Shown piece after piece: positions 1-6,733 of a stretch of DNA of 16,777 nucleotides; the stretch's first letter is position 1, and each line of letters begins with the position of its first letter. The translations under genes were made by a program, and so were the position numbers. The notes beneath the pieces were generated by a model. It was not told where the DNA came from. It saw only the letters and a program-made list of their open reading frames with translations, and did not search any database. The stretch is taken from NCBI GenBank assembly GCA_027031875.1, contig JALVPH010000018.1, forward strand, positions 1-16,777. The letters are read 5' to 3'. This DNA comes from Candidatus Parcubacteria bacterium. GTDB lineage: Bacteria; Patescibacteriota; Minisyncoccia; Phycocordibacterales; UBA1006.

Positions 1-36
1 ATATTATATATAATATTGTATATAATATTATAATAA
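1..36. repeat. AT-only palindromic repeat, left copy
   Basis: This stretch is almost pure A/T. Positions 1-16 are a perfect palindrome (ATATTATATATAATAT). The 16-nt string at 2-17 recurs exactly at 389-404, on the other side of the regulator gene, so that gene is bracketed by the same AT palindrome. It could be a regulator binding site, a promoter spacer or simply low-complexity sequence. It lies at the window edge, so the full extent is unknown. Confidence 0.5.
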
Positions 37-37
37 C

Positions 38-346
38 CTACCTCAGTATTTTACTCGCGAAAGAAAGGAAACTTTTTCCTCTCTTCGTAATACGATGTAC
101 CACATGTGTTCCTCGGTACTTTTTCTGTATGAGTCCGGTTTTTTCTAATCGTTGCGTGTGAACTGCAGCAGTTTGGTAGTGTAGGCCAAGACGCTCTGCA
201 ATTTCAAAGACGGTAAGATTTGCTTCTTCCTCAATTAAAGCAAGAATGGCAATTCTCTTCTTGTTAGCCAGTGCCTTAAAGTAAGTTTCTAACAATTTAA
301 TTTGCTTTTCTGAAAGTCTCATACTCCTTAGTAACATTAGTAGCAT
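38..346 (-). CDS. ArsR-type winged-helix transcriptional regulator
   Basis: This is a 102-residue winged helix-turn-helix protein. It has the ArsR-like opening ALANKKRIAILALI, then a helix-turn-helix (about residues 44-70, LTVFEIAERLGLHYQTAAVH) followed by a recognition-helix tail and a basic beta-wing (QKKYRGTHVVHRITKRG). The sequence shows no cysteine at all and no ELCVCD-type metal box, so a metal-sensing role is unlikely; small-molecule or constitutive repression is more plausible (inference). The start is uncertain. The ATG at 346 gives 102 aa. An internal ATG at 322 gives 94 aa and matches the usual ArsR N-terminus, but its AAGGAGT sits too close to the codon to act as a normal ribosome-binding site. 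The divergent upstream region holds a TATAAT box and an inverted repeat suited to autoregulation. It may belong functionally to the accessory region to its right. Confidence 0.75.
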   Translation of the reverse strand: MLLMLLRSMRLSEKQIKLLETYFKALANKKRIAILALIEEEANLTVFEIAERLGLHYQTAAVHTQRLEKTGLIQKKYRGTHVVHRITKRGKSFLSFASKILR

Positions 347-357
347 TAATCATTAGT

Positions 358-410
358 TAATAATCACTCTGTGAGAGTGTTATTATACTATTATATATAA
401 TATTATAGTA
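358..410 (-). promoter_or_regulatory. Promoter/operator region of the ArsR-type gene
   Basis: On the minus strand a TATAAT -10 box lies at 387-382, which puts the start of transcription near 375. A perfect inverted repeat, CACTCT-GTG-AGAGTG (365-379), covers that point. With one bulged base it extends outward into TAATAA/TTATTA arms (358-384). A second near-perfect 25-nt AT palindrome (386-410, TACTAT...ATAGTA, two mismatch pairs) lies just upstream of the -10 box. A repressor bound at 365-379 would block RNA polymerase, so autoregulation by the adjacent ArsR-type protein is the simplest reading. That link is inference from position. Confidence 0.5.
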
Positions 411-464
411 TGTACCATGCCTAGGACAAGTTGGGGTAGAGCGATTTAGGTTAAAAATTGCTAA

Positions 465-718
465 AGAGATTTTTTCCTCTACATAACGTATCACGAGATT
501 CTCTTGAAGCGGTTCATTACCCACACCAACACTCTGATGTATGCGTTAATGGTAGAGAAACTTGAATTCGAGAAAATTGTATGCGAAAATCCTAGAGGCT
601 GTTAGTAAGTATTATTAAGAGTTATCTGGTCTTGTACCTATCCCATTATGGTTGGGTCTTATGGAGTTGCCGCATATTTAACGAAAGAAGTGTCATGGTA
701 CGATCTATTATCGCATAA
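465..718 (+). pseudogene. Decayed coding remnant, family unknown
   Basis: The ~400 nt between the regulator and the next gene holds no intact gene, but 465-605 is open in one frame. It reads coding-like residues such as HEILLKRFITHTNTLMYAL followed by MVEKLEFEKIVCENPRG, then a TAG at 603-605. A second open frame, shifted by one, runs from 605 to a TAA at 716-718. The residues KLEFEKIVC have a partner (KFKFNRIVC, then stop) in the second repeat copy at 1191-1217. The residues around SIIKSYLVLY match VIIENYLALY in that copy. Parallel peptide similarity in both copies suggests remnants of the tail of one protein family. No start codon or RBS is evident, and I do not recognise the family. Confidence 0.35.
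558..636 (+). repeat. Degenerate ~80-bp direct repeat, copy A
   Basis: This segment aligns with 1191-1270 at roughly three-quarters identity with a few short gaps. The longest exact runs are AATTGTATGC (575-584) and TTATCTGG (622-629). It ends 113 nt before the nucleotidyltransferase-fold gene, while copy B begins 9 nt after that gene's stop codon. The gene is therefore flanked by diverged direct repeats. Confidence 0.6.
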
Positions 719-749
719 TTCTACTTTTTTAGATTCATCGAATTGACCT

Positions 750-1181
750 ATGAAGAGAGAGAAATTTAAAGAAGTATTGGTTAAGATTCTTGATTCACTT
801 GAAGAGTACGGGAACATTATTTGGCGTCTTGAGGGAAGCGCGAATCTGCTTGTTCAAGGTGTTCCTACGCAGGTGCGAGATTTGGATATCACTACTAACG
901 AAGAGGGAATTAAGGTATTTAGAAAAGCATTGGAGGAATTTGTTGTGAAAGATTTTTACAATGAACACATTCACGCACACTCTCTTATATGCAATATGGA
1001 TGGGGTTGAGGTTGAAATAAATGTGTATGATAGAAAAGAATTGAATATGTTTAATAACATTGAGGACGTGATATGGGAGGGGTTGAATTTACCAGTTCTC
1101 CCACTTGAATCTTCTAAGAGATTTTATGAATTAATCGGGAGGAAAGAAAAGGTTAATTTGATTCTTACTTACCTCGACTAG
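750..1181 (+). CDS. Nucleotidyltransferase-fold protein (pol-beta superfamily)
   Basis: This 143-aa protein carries the minimal nucleotidyltransferase signature. A G-S pair at residues 29-30 (LEGSANLL) is followed by the metal-binding D-L-D at 44-46 (VRDLDITT). A later acidic strand (GVEVEINVYD, about 85-94) may supply the third carboxylate. The C-terminal part (LPVLPLESSKRFYELIGRKEKVNLI) resembles the lysine-rich tail of AbiEii/MNT-like nucleotidyltransferases, which act as toxins or antitoxins. No partner protein such as HEPN or AbiEi is visible next to it, so the toxin-antitoxin role is only a possibility. It lies immediately upstream of a restriction-modification pair and shares its AT-rich composition. 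The ATG has no Shine-Dalgarno sequence. Degenerate repeats flank the gene on both sides, which hints at past duplication or insertion. Confidence 0.65.
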   Translation: MKREKFKEVLVKILDSLEEYGNIIWRLEGSANLLVQGVPTQVRDLDITTNEEGIKVFRKALEEFVVKDFYNEHIHAHSLICNMDGVEVEINVYDRKELNMFNNIEDVIWEGLNLPVLPLESSKRFYELIGRKEKVNLILTYLD

Positions 1182-1190
1182 GTGTTTGTA

Positions 1191-1270
1191 AAATTTAAGT
1201 TTAATAGAATTGTATGCTAGAATTCCAGGAGTTATCAGTAGGTAATTATTGAGAATTATCTGGCCTTGTA
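1191..1270 (+). repeat. Degenerate ~80-bp direct repeat, copy B
   Basis: This is the partner of 558-636. In the frame used by copy A it reads KFKFNRIVC followed by a stop codon, and further on VIIENYLALYRQ followed by a stop. It looks like a decayed coding tail, not a conserved regulatory element. It ends 27 nt before the methyltransferase start and so also lies in that gene's upstream region. Confidence 0.6.
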
Positions 1271-1283
1271 TCGTCAGTAATTA

Positions 1284-1289
1284 TATAAC
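1284..1289 (+). promoter_or_regulatory. Putative -10 box of the R-M unit
   Basis: TATAAC (overlapping TATATA at 1282-1287) lies 8 nt before the methyltransferase ATG. That spacing puts the transcription start at or within two bases of the ATG, which suggests a leaderless message. No convincing -35 box is visible. No Shine-Dalgarno sequence precedes the ATG. Confidence 0.35.
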
Positions 1290-1297
1290 CAGAAAAT

Positions 1298-2101
1298 ATG
1301 TCAGAAAACAAAGATATTAAAATAATAAAATCGGCAGAAGAATATTATACCCAAAAGAATGTTTATATTTATAAAGGGAATGTACTAGATAAAGATAGCT
1401 TTTCAGGAGAATTTGCAGATCTAATAGTTACATCTCCTCCTTATAATGTTGGTATTGAATATAATTCCAATGACGATGAGTTAACATATGATCAGTACCT
1501 GGATTTCTCAAAGAGATGGATGAAAAATTGTTACGATTGGAGTAGACCACAGGCTAGGTTTTTACTAAATATACCATTAGATAAAAATAAGGGTGGGCAT
1601 AAAAGTGTTGGTGCTGATTTAACACGAATTGCCCAAGATGTTGGGTGGAAATATCACTCTACTATTGTGTGGAATGAAGGAAACATTTCAAGACGGACTG
1701 CTTGGGGTTCTTGGATGAAAGCATCGGCCCCTCACGTTATTGCTCCTGTTGAATTGATTGTGGTTTTATACAAAGAGCAATGGAAGAAAACTAAAGGTAG
1801 TGGAGTTTCTGATATTACAAAAGAGGAGTTTATAGAATATACAAATGGTCTCTGGACGTTTCCTGGGGAAAGTAAGAAAAGAATAGGACACCCCGCACCG
1901 TTTCCAAAAGAATTACCATATAGAGCTATAAAATTATTTAGTTTCGTGGGAGATACTGTGTTTGACCCATTTATGGGGAGTGGAACAACTCTAGTTGTCG
2001 CTGCTCAAACCAATAGAGTTGCAATTGGGCTAGAAATTGATAAGAATTATTGTAAATTAGCAAAAGATAGGGTTTTAAGAGAAGTGGGGCAATTATTATG
2101 A
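1298..2101 (+). CDS. Site-specific DNA methyltransferase (type II, SPPY class)
   Basis: This 267-aa amino-methyltransferase would transfer a methyl group from S-adenosylmethionine to an exocyclic base nitrogen. The catalytic motif IV is T-S-P-P-Y-N at residues 45-50. The SAM-binding motif I is D-P-F-M-G-S-G-T-T at 223-231. Catalytic motif first and SAM motif last is the beta-class order. SPPY instead of DPPY favours N4-cytosine methylation, although some SPPY enzymes methylate adenine, so the product is inferred. The region between the motifs (about 95-200) would carry target recognition, and its specificity cannot be read from sequence. The stop codon overlaps the next ATG in an ATGA, so it is translationally coupled to the HNH nuclease. 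AGA, ATA and TTA codons are frequent compared with the ribosomal genes in the window, consistent with horizontal transfer. Confidence 0.9.
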   Translation: MSENKDIKIIKSAEEYYTQKNVYIYKGNVLDKDSFSGEFADLIVTSPPYNVGIEYNSNDDELTYDQYLDFSKRWMKNCYDWSRPQARFLLNIPLDKNKGGHKSVGADLTRIAQDVGWKYHSTIVWNEGNISRRTAWGSWMKASAPHVIAPVELIVVLYKEQWKKTKGSGVSDITKEEFIEYTNGLWTFPGESKKRIGHPAPFPKELPYRAIKLFSFVGDTVFDPFMGSGTTLVVAAQTNRVAIGLEIDKNYCKLAKDRVLREVGQLL

Positions 2102-2682
2102 AGGATAAAGTTACACAAAAAGAAATAGTAATGGAGTATTTTAAAAAACACCCTAAAAGAGATATTCCTCACCCCGAAGTTGTTGATTGGGTTGTTGAAG
2201 AGTATAAAAGAAGGACCGGAAAAGTTTTTAGAGACCCAGATAGGCAAATCAGACAACTTCATCAGAGTGGGTTTTTAATAAAAGTCAAAAAAGGGGTTTA
2301 TAGATATGATCCAGATTTTATATCAAACCCAAAACTTGAAGATTTTACTGAAGAACAGAAACGTATTATTTTAGAGAGAGATGGTTATAGATGTGTGATT
2401 TGTGGTAAGGGTTTAAAAGATGGTGTCGAATTACATGTTGATCACATAAAGCCAAAAGATAAAGGAGGTAAAGCGACTATTGAAAATGGTCAAACCTTAT
2501 GTTCTGCACATAATTTTAGAAAGAAAAATTACAAACAGACGGAAACTGGCAAAAAGATGTTTATAAGGCTTTATGAAGCAGCTAAAGCAATCGGGGATGA
2601 AGAGACAATGAATTTCTGTGCTCAAATTCTAGAGGTATTTGAAAGAAATGGTGTTAATGGACATATAGAGTGGAAAAAATAA
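2098..2682 (+). CDS. HNH restriction endonuclease partner
   Basis: This 194-aa protein overlaps the upstream methyltransferase by four bases. Residues 1-70 look like a helical or winged-helix DNA-binding part (IRQLHQSGFLIKVKKGVYRY). The HNH/beta-beta-alpha-metal nuclease core spans about 95-145. A zinc knuckle is visible as C99-x2-C102 paired with C135-x2-H138. The catalytic H-V-D-H is at 113-116, followed by N130 and H138. HNH nucleases paired with an SPPY methyltransferase are a known type II R-M arrangement, so cleavage of unmethylated target sites is the likely role. The C-terminal ~50 residues are helical and unassigned. All key nuclease residues are present, so it should be active. An alternative is a homing-type nuclease, but the tight coupling to the methyltransferase argues against that. 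Confidence 0.85.
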   Translation: MKDKVTQKEIVMEYFKKHPKRDIPHPEVVDWVVEEYKRRTGKVFRDPDRQIRQLHQSGFLIKVKKGVYRYDPDFISNPKLEDFTEEQKRIILERDGYRCVICGKGLKDGVELHVDHIKPKDKGGKATIENGQTLCSAHNFRKKNYKQTETGKKMFIRLYEAAKAIGDEETMNFCAQILEVFERNGVNGHIEWKK

Positions 2683-2715
2683 CAACTGTCAGTGTTTTGT
2701 ATTATTAGTATAGAT

Positions 2716-2747
2716 AAATATCATCTTAATAGTCTGAGATATTTTTT
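2716..2747. terminator. Weak possible terminator between convergent genes
   Basis: AAATATC (2716-2722) and GATATTT (2738-2744) can pair over a 15-nt loop and run into a T tract (2741-2747). The position between two convergent genes fits a terminator. The stem is AT-rich and short, so support is weak. Confidence 0.25.
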
Positions 2748-2749
2748 AA

Positions 2750-4090
2750 TCACATCAATTTCTCAACAACCACATACACAAAGAATCCTACATAAAAGAG
2801 AAACGCGAGGGGGAGGAAGGTGAGGAAGAATTTTGATTGGAGGTAAGATGGGAGGAGTTTCTTTTCCACGCGATAGAGGAGGAGTGCAATAATTCCCATT
2901 GAGAAGGCATTGAGAATTGCTCCGAGAATAATGAGTGACTTTGGCGCAGTGAATCCAAAGAGGAGAACAATTGCTCCGAAGAGTGTCATCGCTGATACTG
3001 CTCGTTTGTACCACTTCTTTTGTTCTTTTGACCCATCTTCAATTCCCGGTTTGTTTCCTGCAATACGCCCAATGAAATCTAAGATTCCGAGCTGAACCCC
3101 GAAGAGTGCCATCGCTCCCGAAAAGATAAAGAGCATTCCTACAACTGGATGAATATCGCGTGCAAAGACATTCGCTTCTGTGATGAGGAAGAGGAAGTCT
3201 TTTTGCTGTGGGGCAGAATTGTGAAATACTGCGTAGGATACGTATGCAAGGAGAATAATAATGATGAGACCACCGAACCAGAAGAAGAGCGTGTTCTGTT
3301 TCCATGAGTGTTTTTCAAATTCTTTTGCGTGTTGAATTGAACCCTTTCGTGCACTTGGAACGAGTAAATCTTCTTCTCTGTGCGGTGTTGCAATAAGCCC
3401 CTTCTTTTCTTTCTCTACGTAGAATGAATTCATAAGGAGGAGATTTCCCCCTGATCCTGCATACGCAATTGCGCTAAGAAATGTTGCAAGTGAGATGCCT
3501 GCAGGGATGAATATGTAACTATCTCCTTTCCCGAAGAAACCAAGAAGCATCTCCTTGAGAAAGTGGATATCAAAGTAGTAGATAAAGAGAAAGATGGTAA
3601 GCGCAAGGAGAAAACTCATATTCACCTTTTGAACAAAAATAATTCTTCTGTAGATGTGTGTCCCAAGAAGAAGGATTGCGCTTGCGAGCAGAAGAATAAT
3701 GAGACTGAGGATGTTATGAGAGATTGAGAGATGGAGTCCTTCTTTAAGCAATTGTGCAGGCATCGCTGAAAATCCAGGCCACCCAAATGCAATGAGTGTA
3801 GAAAGGAGAATCCATCCAAAAGCAAATTTCCAAATACGAGCGAAATTTGCAAGCTCATCTTCCCCTAGGAAGGCGGTATGCCGCTCTATTGCTACCACAA
3901 TAATGAGCTGAATGGTAATCCCTAAAAGCGCTCCCCAGAGGAGCCCAAATCCATGGTGTGCAGTGAGATAAGGCCAGAGAATAAATTCTCCCGATCCGAT
4001 TCCCATTGCGATTGCGAGGAACGCAGGCCCAAACCCTTTGAATAGGGTATCTGTCTGTTTTGGAAAAAAGATTCTTCGTATGTGTTGCAT
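2750..4090 (-). CDS. Nramp-like membrane transporter
   Basis: This 446-aa polytopic membrane protein has about 10-11 hydrophobic segments. It opens with FKGFGPAFLAIAMGIGSGEF (residues 17-36), which matches the position of transmembrane helix 1 in the Nramp (SLC11-like, LeuT-fold) family. The DPGN metal-binding motif of classical Nramps is replaced by G-S-G-E here. In the helix-6 region the family's M-P-H is replaced by A-G-S-G-G-N. True Mn/Fe transport is therefore doubtful, and a diverged Nramp-related transporter is the safer call. A charged loop (about 225-260) separates two hydrophobic halves. The gene diverges from the 5'-nucleotidase gene with a 66-nt gap, and an extended -10 box sits 8 nt before its ATG. 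The next gene on the plus strand ends 67 nt away. Confidence 0.75.
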   Translation of the reverse strand: MQHIRRIFFPKQTDTLFKGFGPAFLAIAMGIGSGEFILWPYLTAHHGFGLLWGALLGITIQLIIVVAIERHTAFLGEDELANFARIWKFAFGWILLSTLIAFGWPGFSAMPAQLLKEGLHLSISHNILSLIILLLASAILLLGTHIYRRIIFVQKVNMSFLLALTIFLFIYYFDIHFLKEMLLGFFGKGDSYIFIPAGISLATFLSAIAYAGSGGNLLLMNSFYVEKEKKGLIATPHREEDLLVPSARKGSIQHAKEFEKHSWKQNTLFFWFGGLIIIILLAYVSYAVFHNSAPQQKDFLFLITEANVFARDIHPVVGMLFIFSGAMALFGVQLGILDFIGRIAGNKPGIEDGSKEQKKWYKRAVSAMTLFGAIVLLFGFTAPKSLIILGAILNAFSMGIIALLLYRVEKKLLPSYLQSKFFLTFLPLAFLFYVGFFVYVVVEKLM

Positions 4091-4098
4091 ATGCGTTT

Positions 4099-4107
4099 AC
4101 TATACCA
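4099..4107 (-). promoter_or_regulatory. Extended -10 box of the Nramp-like gene
   Basis: On the minus strand this reads TGGTATAGT, an extended -10 (TGn plus TATAGT). The -10 hexamer ends 8 nt before the ATG at 4090, so the message would start within about two bases of the initiation codon. No good -35 hexamer is seen, as is common for extended -10 promoters. Confidence 0.5.
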
Positions 4108-4121
4108 TATTTTATTATTTC

Positions 4122-4150
4122 TTGTGGAAACAGAAATACTCGCGTAGTAT
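4122..4150 (+). promoter_or_regulatory. Promoter of the 5'-nucleotidase gene
   Basis: TTGTGG (4122-4127) and TAGTAT (4145-4150) are separated by 17 nt, and only 6 nt lie between the -10 box and the ATG at 4157. The predicted first transcribed base is therefore the A of that ATG. This supports 4157 over the GTG two codons upstream, which would overlap the promoter edge. Confidence 0.45.
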
Positions 4151-4156
4151 GTGTGT

Positions 4157-5083
4157 ATGAAGTATCCAATCGAGAAAAAGCTTGTAGTAGGGATTTCATC
4201 AAATGCACTTTTTGATCTCGCGAAGGAGGATGAGATCTTTCAAAAGGAAGGATTAGGTGCATACAAGAAGTATCAAACGGAAAAGAGAGATGTGGTCCTC
4301 CAGAAGGGTGCAGCATTTCACTTTGTAGAGCGATTTCTCAACATTAACAAAGTGTACACTGAAGAAAAGCCGGTTGAGGTTGTGCTTCTCTCAAGAAATA
4401 GCCCAGAGACAGGGATGCGTATCTACAACTCTATCCAACACTATGGTTTAGATATACAGAGAGCCGTTTTTACGGCAGGAGAGTCTCCCTACTCATACAT
4501 TCCCGCTTTTAACATCTCACTTTTCCTCTCTACGAATGAGGAAGATGTGCGTAATGCGCTAAATGCTGGTTTTGCTGCGGGGAGAATCTTAGGAACAAAG
4601 ATTACTGAGGAAGATGATACAAAAGAACTGAGGCTTGCCTTCGATTTTGATGGCGTGCTCGCGGACGATGAAGCAGAGAAGGTGTATAAGGAAAAAGGGC
4701 TTGAAGCATACCGGCAGTATGAGAAAGAGCACAGAGACGTTGCGCTCAAACCGGGACCGCTTGCCGATTTTTTCAAGAAAATTTCCTACTTCCAGAAAAT
4801 GGAATCGGAGAAGCTTGAGAAGAATCCACACTATACAAAGATTCTCAAGACTGCAATTATTACCGCGAGAAGTGCTCCTGCACACGAACGCGCGATACAC
4901 ACTCTCGGGGAGTGGGGAGTGAGTGTCGATGAGATGTTCCTTCTTGGTGGCGTGGAAAAGAAGCGTGTGCTTGAGATTATGAAACCGCACCTCTATTTTG
5001 ATGATCAATTAGTAAATCTTGACGAGACGATTCAGAACATTCCGCTTGTGCATATCCCGTTTGGAATTGCAAATAGTGAATGA
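4157..5083 (+). CDS. 5'-nucleotidase, cytosolic cN-I-like (HAD fold)
   Basis: This 308-aa protein resembles the cN-I-type 5'-nucleotidase family, which dephosphorylates nucleoside monophosphates in the cytoplasm. The HAD nucleophile motif is A-F-D-F-D-G-V at about residues 161-167. A motif II-like I-T-A-R follows at about 235-238. A candidate motif III lysine lies near 268-269, and the acidic Y-F-D-D-Q is near 280-284. The N-terminal half carries a parallel of the catalytic segment: ALFDLAKEDEIFQKEGLGAY near residue 17 mirrors the block after DFDG, with AYKKYQTEKRDVVLQKG echoing AYRQYEKEHRDVALKPG. This half lacks the DxD nucleophile. Such a degenerate N-terminal copy is, as I recall, a trait of the family. 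The role is probably nucleotide salvage. The gene starts from its own promoter and ends with TGA. Confidence 0.8.
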   Translation: MKYPIEKKLVVGISSNALFDLAKEDEIFQKEGLGAYKKYQTEKRDVVLQKGAAFHFVERFLNINKVYTEEKPVEVVLLSRNSPETGMRIYNSIQHYGLDIQRAVFTAGESPYSYIPAFNISLFLSTNEEDVRNALNAGFAAGRILGTKITEEDDTKELRLAFDFDGVLADDEAEKVYKEKGLEAYRQYEKEHRDVALKPGPLADFFKKISYFQKMESEKLEKNPHYTKILKTAIITARSAPAHERAIHTLGEWGVSVDEMFLLGGVEKKRVLEIMKPHLYFDDQLVNLDETIQNIPLVHIPFGIANSE

Positions 5084-5134
5084 TTATGTTACTCATTAGT
5101 AGGCATTATTCGTATAAGATAAACAGCAATAGCT

Positions 5135-5848
5135 ATGCAAAACAATAAATTCACAACAGGAATCCTTCATCTCGTAATTCTTGTGTTAGGAATTATTATC
5201 GGGCGATACCTTATTCCTCATCAGGAGCGCGTTGTTGTAGATTACAATCAAGGCAAGCAAATTCAACAGCAGAGGCAAGATACCGACAATAAGAATAATA
5301 ATGATACAGAAAGAGATACCTTCAGTCAGAATGATGAGCAATTTCTCTCAAATGGCGGAAATGAAAACTCAGATGAGGGAGATACAGGAAATACTTCTGA
5401 CAATGAAAAGGGGACGATGATTGTCCGTGTTCCTAAGATAGGCGAAGGTGGAACTACTGCTTTTGACCCTGTCGAGGTTAAAAAGAGTCCTGCTGTTCTC
5501 AATGCAGTGTATCGTGCACTCTTCAAGATTCAATCCGGAGATGGTTCTAGGGTATGGAATGGGCTACAATTTGATTCTGTCTCCATTGATTCAGGGGTTG
5601 CGAAAGTAGAGCTTTCAGGTTCTTGGCTTCCTGGGGGAGATATGAGTGGGTATAGATTCCGTCGCCTCATAGATGCTGCTGCGTTTCAATATCCTAATGT
5701 AGATAGAGTGGTAGTATTCCTCAATGGAAACGCATTTGATTGGTGTATTGATGATGTATCAGGTGGGGAAAATGGATGTCCTACACACCCACGATATTGG
5801 GATGATGATCGTTCTTACTACGCAAACAATCTCGTGATTACATATTAA
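5135..5848 (+). CDS. Membrane-anchored GerMN-domain protein
   Basis: This 237-aa protein has a single N-terminal membrane segment (about residues 8-28, ILHLVILVLGIIIGRYLI). A low-complexity linker rich in N, D, Q, E and G follows (about 38-92). The C-terminal domain is GerMN-like: residues about 118-200 read AVLNAVYRALFKIQSG, FDSVSIDSGVAKVELSG and AAFQYPNVDRVVVFLNG. GerMN domains occur in spore-germination proteins but also in cell-surface proteins of non-sporulating bacteria, so a spore role is not implied. The globular part is probably outside the membrane and may interact with the envelope (inference). Two cysteines near the end (WCIDD and NGCPT) could form a disulfide. A hairpin and a terminator follow directly. 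Confidence 0.75.
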   Translation: MQNNKFTTGILHLVILVLGIIIGRYLIPHQERVVVDYNQGKQIQQQRQDTDNKNNNDTERDTFSQNDEQFLSNGGNENSDEGDTGNTSDNEKGTMIVRVPKIGEGGTTAFDPVEVKKSPAVLNAVYRALFKIQSGDGSRVWNGLQFDSVSIDSGVAKVELSGSWLPGGDMSGYRFRRLIDAAAFQYPNVDRVVVFLNGNAFDWCIDDVSGGENGCPTHPRYWDDDRSYYANNLVITY

Positions 5849-5856
5849 TTTGTCTG

Positions 5857-5873
5857 ACTAGAATCATTCTAGT
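5857..5873. other. Perfect small hairpin after the GerMN gene
   Basis: ACTAGAA (5857-5863) and TTCTAGT (5867-5873) form a perfect 7-bp stem over a 3-nt loop, 8 nt after the stop codon. No T tract follows, so it is not itself a terminator. It may protect the 3' end of the message or be a protein-binding site. Confidence 0.4.
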
Positions 5874-5899
5874 GATAATCCTCAATGTTGCGATTGGAT

Positions 5900-5929
5900 A
5901 AAGCGGTTTCTTAAACTGCTTTTTCTTTT
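5900..5929 (+). terminator. Intrinsic terminator after the GerMN gene
   Basis: AAAGCGGTTT (5900-5909) and AAACTGCTTT (5913-5922) form a 10-bp stem with one G-U pair over a 3-nt loop. A T-rich tract (TTCTTTT) follows. The shape and the position before a separately promoted gene fit Rho-independent termination. Confidence 0.75.
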
Positions 5930-5991
5930 ACCTTTCCTATATAACTTTAGGCGATAGTATGCTACCCTATGGTATATCTATCCGTTATTAA

Positions 5992-5997
5992 TAATAT
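5992..5997 (+). promoter_or_regulatory. Putative -10 box of the CofE-like gene
   Basis: TAATAT ends 6 nt before the ATG at 6004, which would make the transcript leaderless. No clear -35 box stands at the usual distance. The upstream 60 nt contain other AT-rich -10-like strings, so the assignment is tentative. Confidence 0.35.
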
Positions 5998-6003
5998 AGA
6001 GTT

Positions 6004-6711
6004 ATGCCACTTTTAGAGAAAGCAAATGAAGGGAAAGAGATAAAGAGAAAAACTCCTTTTGGGGTATTTTCCCGCTTCCCTTATAAAACACATCTTATTC
6101 ATATTATGGAAGATCCAACACCCTTCTTTATGGATATAAAAAAGAATCATTATAAGGAGGGGGATTTCGTTGCGGTTTCAGAAAAATTTATCGCGATATC
6201 TGAAGGGAGAGTTATTCATCGTTCTCTTATCAAACCATCTTTACTTGCAAAGATTCTCGTAAAAGGTGTGAAGAAATATAAAAATGATACTGGATACTCA
6301 AACCCATTGAAAATGCAGGTTGCAATTATGCGTGCAGGATATATTCGTATATTTCTTGCCGCGGTGTTAGGAGCGATTACAAGATTATTTGGTCGTCATG
6401 GAGATTTCTATAGAATCGCAGGGAATAGAATTTCTGAGATTGATGGATTCGATCCTGCGACGGTTAAGCCGTTTGATGAGTTTGCGGTACTTGGACCAGA
6501 GGACCCTAATCGTGCTGCACAAAAAATTGAAGATGAAGTAGGTATTCCTGCAGTCATATTAGATAGCAATAATATTAATACAGAAGTACTTGGAAGAAGT
6601 AACAGTGTCTCTTACTCAGATGCAGAAATTCGTGAGATATTTCTCGACAACCCAATGTCACAAGGGAGTGAACTTACTCCAATTATCCTCGTGAGAAAGG
6701 AGTCAGACTAG
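6004..6711 (+). CDS. F420-0:gamma-glutamyl ligase-like protein (CofE-like)
   Basis: This 235-aa protein resembles the CofE/F420-0:gamma-glutamyl ligase family in parts such as KEGDFVAVSEKFIAISEGRV (about residues 51-70), RHGDFYRIAG (about 131-140), the N-N-I-N-T-E strand near 188-193 and the terminal MSQGSELTPIILVRK. In CofE these regions bind GTP, metal and the growing glutamate tail. No other F420 synthesis gene is in the window, so the substrate here may be a different acid or cofactor (inference). A diverged, broken copy of the same gene lies at 8974-9697. The pair encloses prfB, a Nudix gene and a nucleotidyltransferase gene. prfB starts 22 nt downstream and is probably co-transcribed. 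Confidence 0.7.
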   Translation: MPLLEKANEGKEIKRKTPFGVFSRFPYKTHLIHIMEDPTPFFMDIKKNHYKEGDFVAVSEKFIAISEGRVIHRSLIKPSLLAKILVKGVKKYKNDTGYSNPLKMQVAIMRAGYIRIFLAAVLGAITRLFGRHGDFYRIAGNRISEIDGFDPATVKPFDEFAVLGPEDPNRAAQKIEDEVGIPAVILDSNNINTEVLGRSNSVSYSDAEIREIFLDNPMSQGSELTPIILVRKESD

Positions 6712-6733
6712 TTTAGTTTTCAATTCGTGCCTT

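Noticed and set aside
648..746. A 32-codon open frame (MVGSYGVAAYLTKEVSWYDL...) just before the nucleotidyltransferase gene.
   Set aside because: It has no RBS or recognisable similarity, and the same stretch is open in another frame that matches the decayed repeat better.
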